This document shows, piece after piece, positions 31,100 to 31,807 of a stretch of DNA of 31,807 bases. Below the pieces are notes generated by a model. It saw only the letters and a list, made by a program, of their open reading frames with translations. It did not search any database and had not been told where the DNA came from. The DNA is taken from assembly GCA_964393335.1 (NCBI GenBank), contig CAYMTN010000037.1, positions 1 through 31,807 on the forward strand. Reading direction: 5' to 3'. The stretch is from CAYMTN01 sp964393335 (GTDB lineage Bacteria; Chloroflexota; Anaerolineae; Aggregatilineales; Aggregatilineaceae). The position numbers and the translations under genes were made by a program. The first letter of the stretch is position 1. Every line of letters begins with the position of its first letter.

Positions 31100-31128
31100 C
31101 TGCGACCTACCTACCTTATTGTTATAAT
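31100..31128 (+). promoter_or_regulatory. Promoter of the aconitase gene
   Basis: A perfect TATAAT (31123-31128) with a weak CTGCGA -35 (31100-31105) at 17 bases. About 60 bases lie between it and the ATG. Confidence 0.5.
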
Positions 31129-31191
31129 CTTATTCTAGCAAAACGGTTATTCCCTGAACGAGAGTCCGCCGGCTACAAGGAAGGAAGTGAG

Positions 31192-31807
31192 ATGTCAGCA
31201 AATCGTCCGCGCGATCCATTTGGGGCGCGAGCAACACTCGAAACAAGTCTTGGCACGCTGCATTATTATCGCTTGAATGCCCTGGAAGAGCGGGGAGTTG
31301 GGGCTGTGTCGTCGCTGCCCTTTTCGATCAAAGTGCTGCTGGAGTCGGTACTGCGCAACAACAACGGGTTTGAGATCACTGACGACGACGTGACGAACCT
31401 GGCGCGGTGGTCGCCAACCCCTTCACGAGGGCGTGAGATGCCGTTCAAACCGGCGCGTGTGATCTTGCAGGATTTCACGGGCGTACCCTCCCTTGTAGAC
31501 CTGGTGGCGCTGCGTTCGGCCATGCAGCGCATGGGCGGTGATCCCCAGCGTATCCAGCCGTTGATCCCGGTCGATCTGGTCATCGATCACTCGGTGCAGG
31601 TCGACCATTTCGGCTCGGCGGATGCCCTGGAGCTGAACCGCGAGATGGAGCTGCGCCGGAATCGCGAGCGATACGAATTCCTGCGTTGGGGCCAGAAGGC
31701 GCTGGACAATTTTCGCGTCGTGCCGCCGTCGCTGGGCATCATCCACCAGGTCAACCTCGAATATCTGGCCACGTGCGTCTGTCTCCGGGAGGACGCCCTG
31801 GGCCCGG
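31192..31807 (+). CDS. acnA: Aconitate hydratase, AcnA/IRP type (3' partial)
   Basis: TCA-cycle isomerase, citrate to isocitrate, with a 4Fe-4S cluster. Only the first 205 residues are in the window; the frame is open to the right edge (family length is near 900). The AcnA/IRP-type N-terminus is clear: LGTLHYYRLNALEERGVG, LPFSIKVLLESVLRNNNG, RVILQDFTGVPSLVDLVALR and IPVDLVIDHSVQVD. The later FRVVPPSLGIIHQVNLEYL leads towards the substrate and cluster region, whose cysteines lie beyond the edge. ATG at 31192 with the repeated SD AAGGAAGG. Divergent from the winged-helix pair, with an inverted repeat between. Confidence 0.95.
   Translation, partial: MSANRPRDPFGARATLETSLGTLHYYRLNALEERGVGAVSSLPFSIKVLLESVLRNNNGFEITDDDVTNLARWSPTPSRGREMPFKPARVILQDFTGVPSLVDLVALRSAMQRMGGDPQRIQPLIPVDLVIDHSVQVDHFGSADALELNREMELRRNRERYEFLRWGQKALDNFRVVPPSLGIIHQVNLEYLATCVCLREDALGP

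Noticed and set aside
1..31807. CRISPR array, insertion sequence or tandem repeat tract
   Set aside because: No regularly spaced repeats, transposase-like frames or terminal inverted repeats were seen on reading through.

Overview
The window looks like chromosomal DNA of a free-living bacterium, most likely a Chloroflexota (Anaerolineae-like) lineage. That placement is inferred from gene content: a multi-membrane PTPS-related protein, a tail-anchored Ser/Thr kinase, a MalT/BTAD-type regulator, a UroD-like protein, a DUF971 operon and an RsmD with an altered motif IV. No marker gene was searched. G+C is moderately high by eye. Promoters are sigma70-like, and GTG or TTG starts are common, each usually backed by a Shine-Dalgarno (SD) sequence. 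I see no prophage, insertion sequence or CRISPR array.

Layout. 1-0.9 kb: 3' part of a MalG-type sugar ABC permease with a coiled coil in its first outer loop, then a terminator. 1.0-2.3 kb: an unrecognised two-TM protein. 2.3-7.4 kb, minus strand: greA, dgt, uvrB (with a Gram-positive-type SOS box at its promoter) and a PHP-domain protein. 7.6-11.7 kb, plus strand: a membrane-anchored SH3 protein, ligA and an RlmI-like rRNA methyltransferase overlapping ligA by 4 bases. 11.7-12.7 kb, minus: a tyrosine-recombinase-fold protein lacking catalytic residues. 12.8-15.3 kb, plus: acyl-CoA ligase and HAD-IB phosphatase. 15.3-18.7 kb, minus: ftsH and the kinase. 18.9-23.5 kb, plus: the PTPS-related membrane protein, then a TPR / UroD-like / rsmD operon preceded by a structured leader. 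23.6-27.1 kb, minus: CCA-adding enzyme and hpt (directly abutting), then an operon of HhH membrane protein, DUF971 protein and an unknown helical protein. 27.4-28.7 kb, plus: a MalT-like/BTAD regulator with no Walker A motif. 28.8-31.0 kb, minus: tRNA-Arg(UCU) and a two-gene unit of winged-helix-like unknown proteins. 31.2 kb to end, plus: the N-terminus of aconitase, divergent from that unit.

Much of the window is information processing and quality control: GreA, UvrB, LigA, RsmD, RlmI-like, CCA enzyme, tRNA-Arg, dGTPase, Hpt and FtsH. The accessory interest lies in degenerate or unrecognised proteins: the catalytically empty recombinase, the P-loop-less STAND regulator, the winged-helix pair and the HhH/DUF971/helical operon. 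Several intergenic regions carry perfect inverted repeats positioned like operators or leader structures. No single locus is clearly a new system. The best candidate is the 28.9-31.0 kb winged-helix pair.
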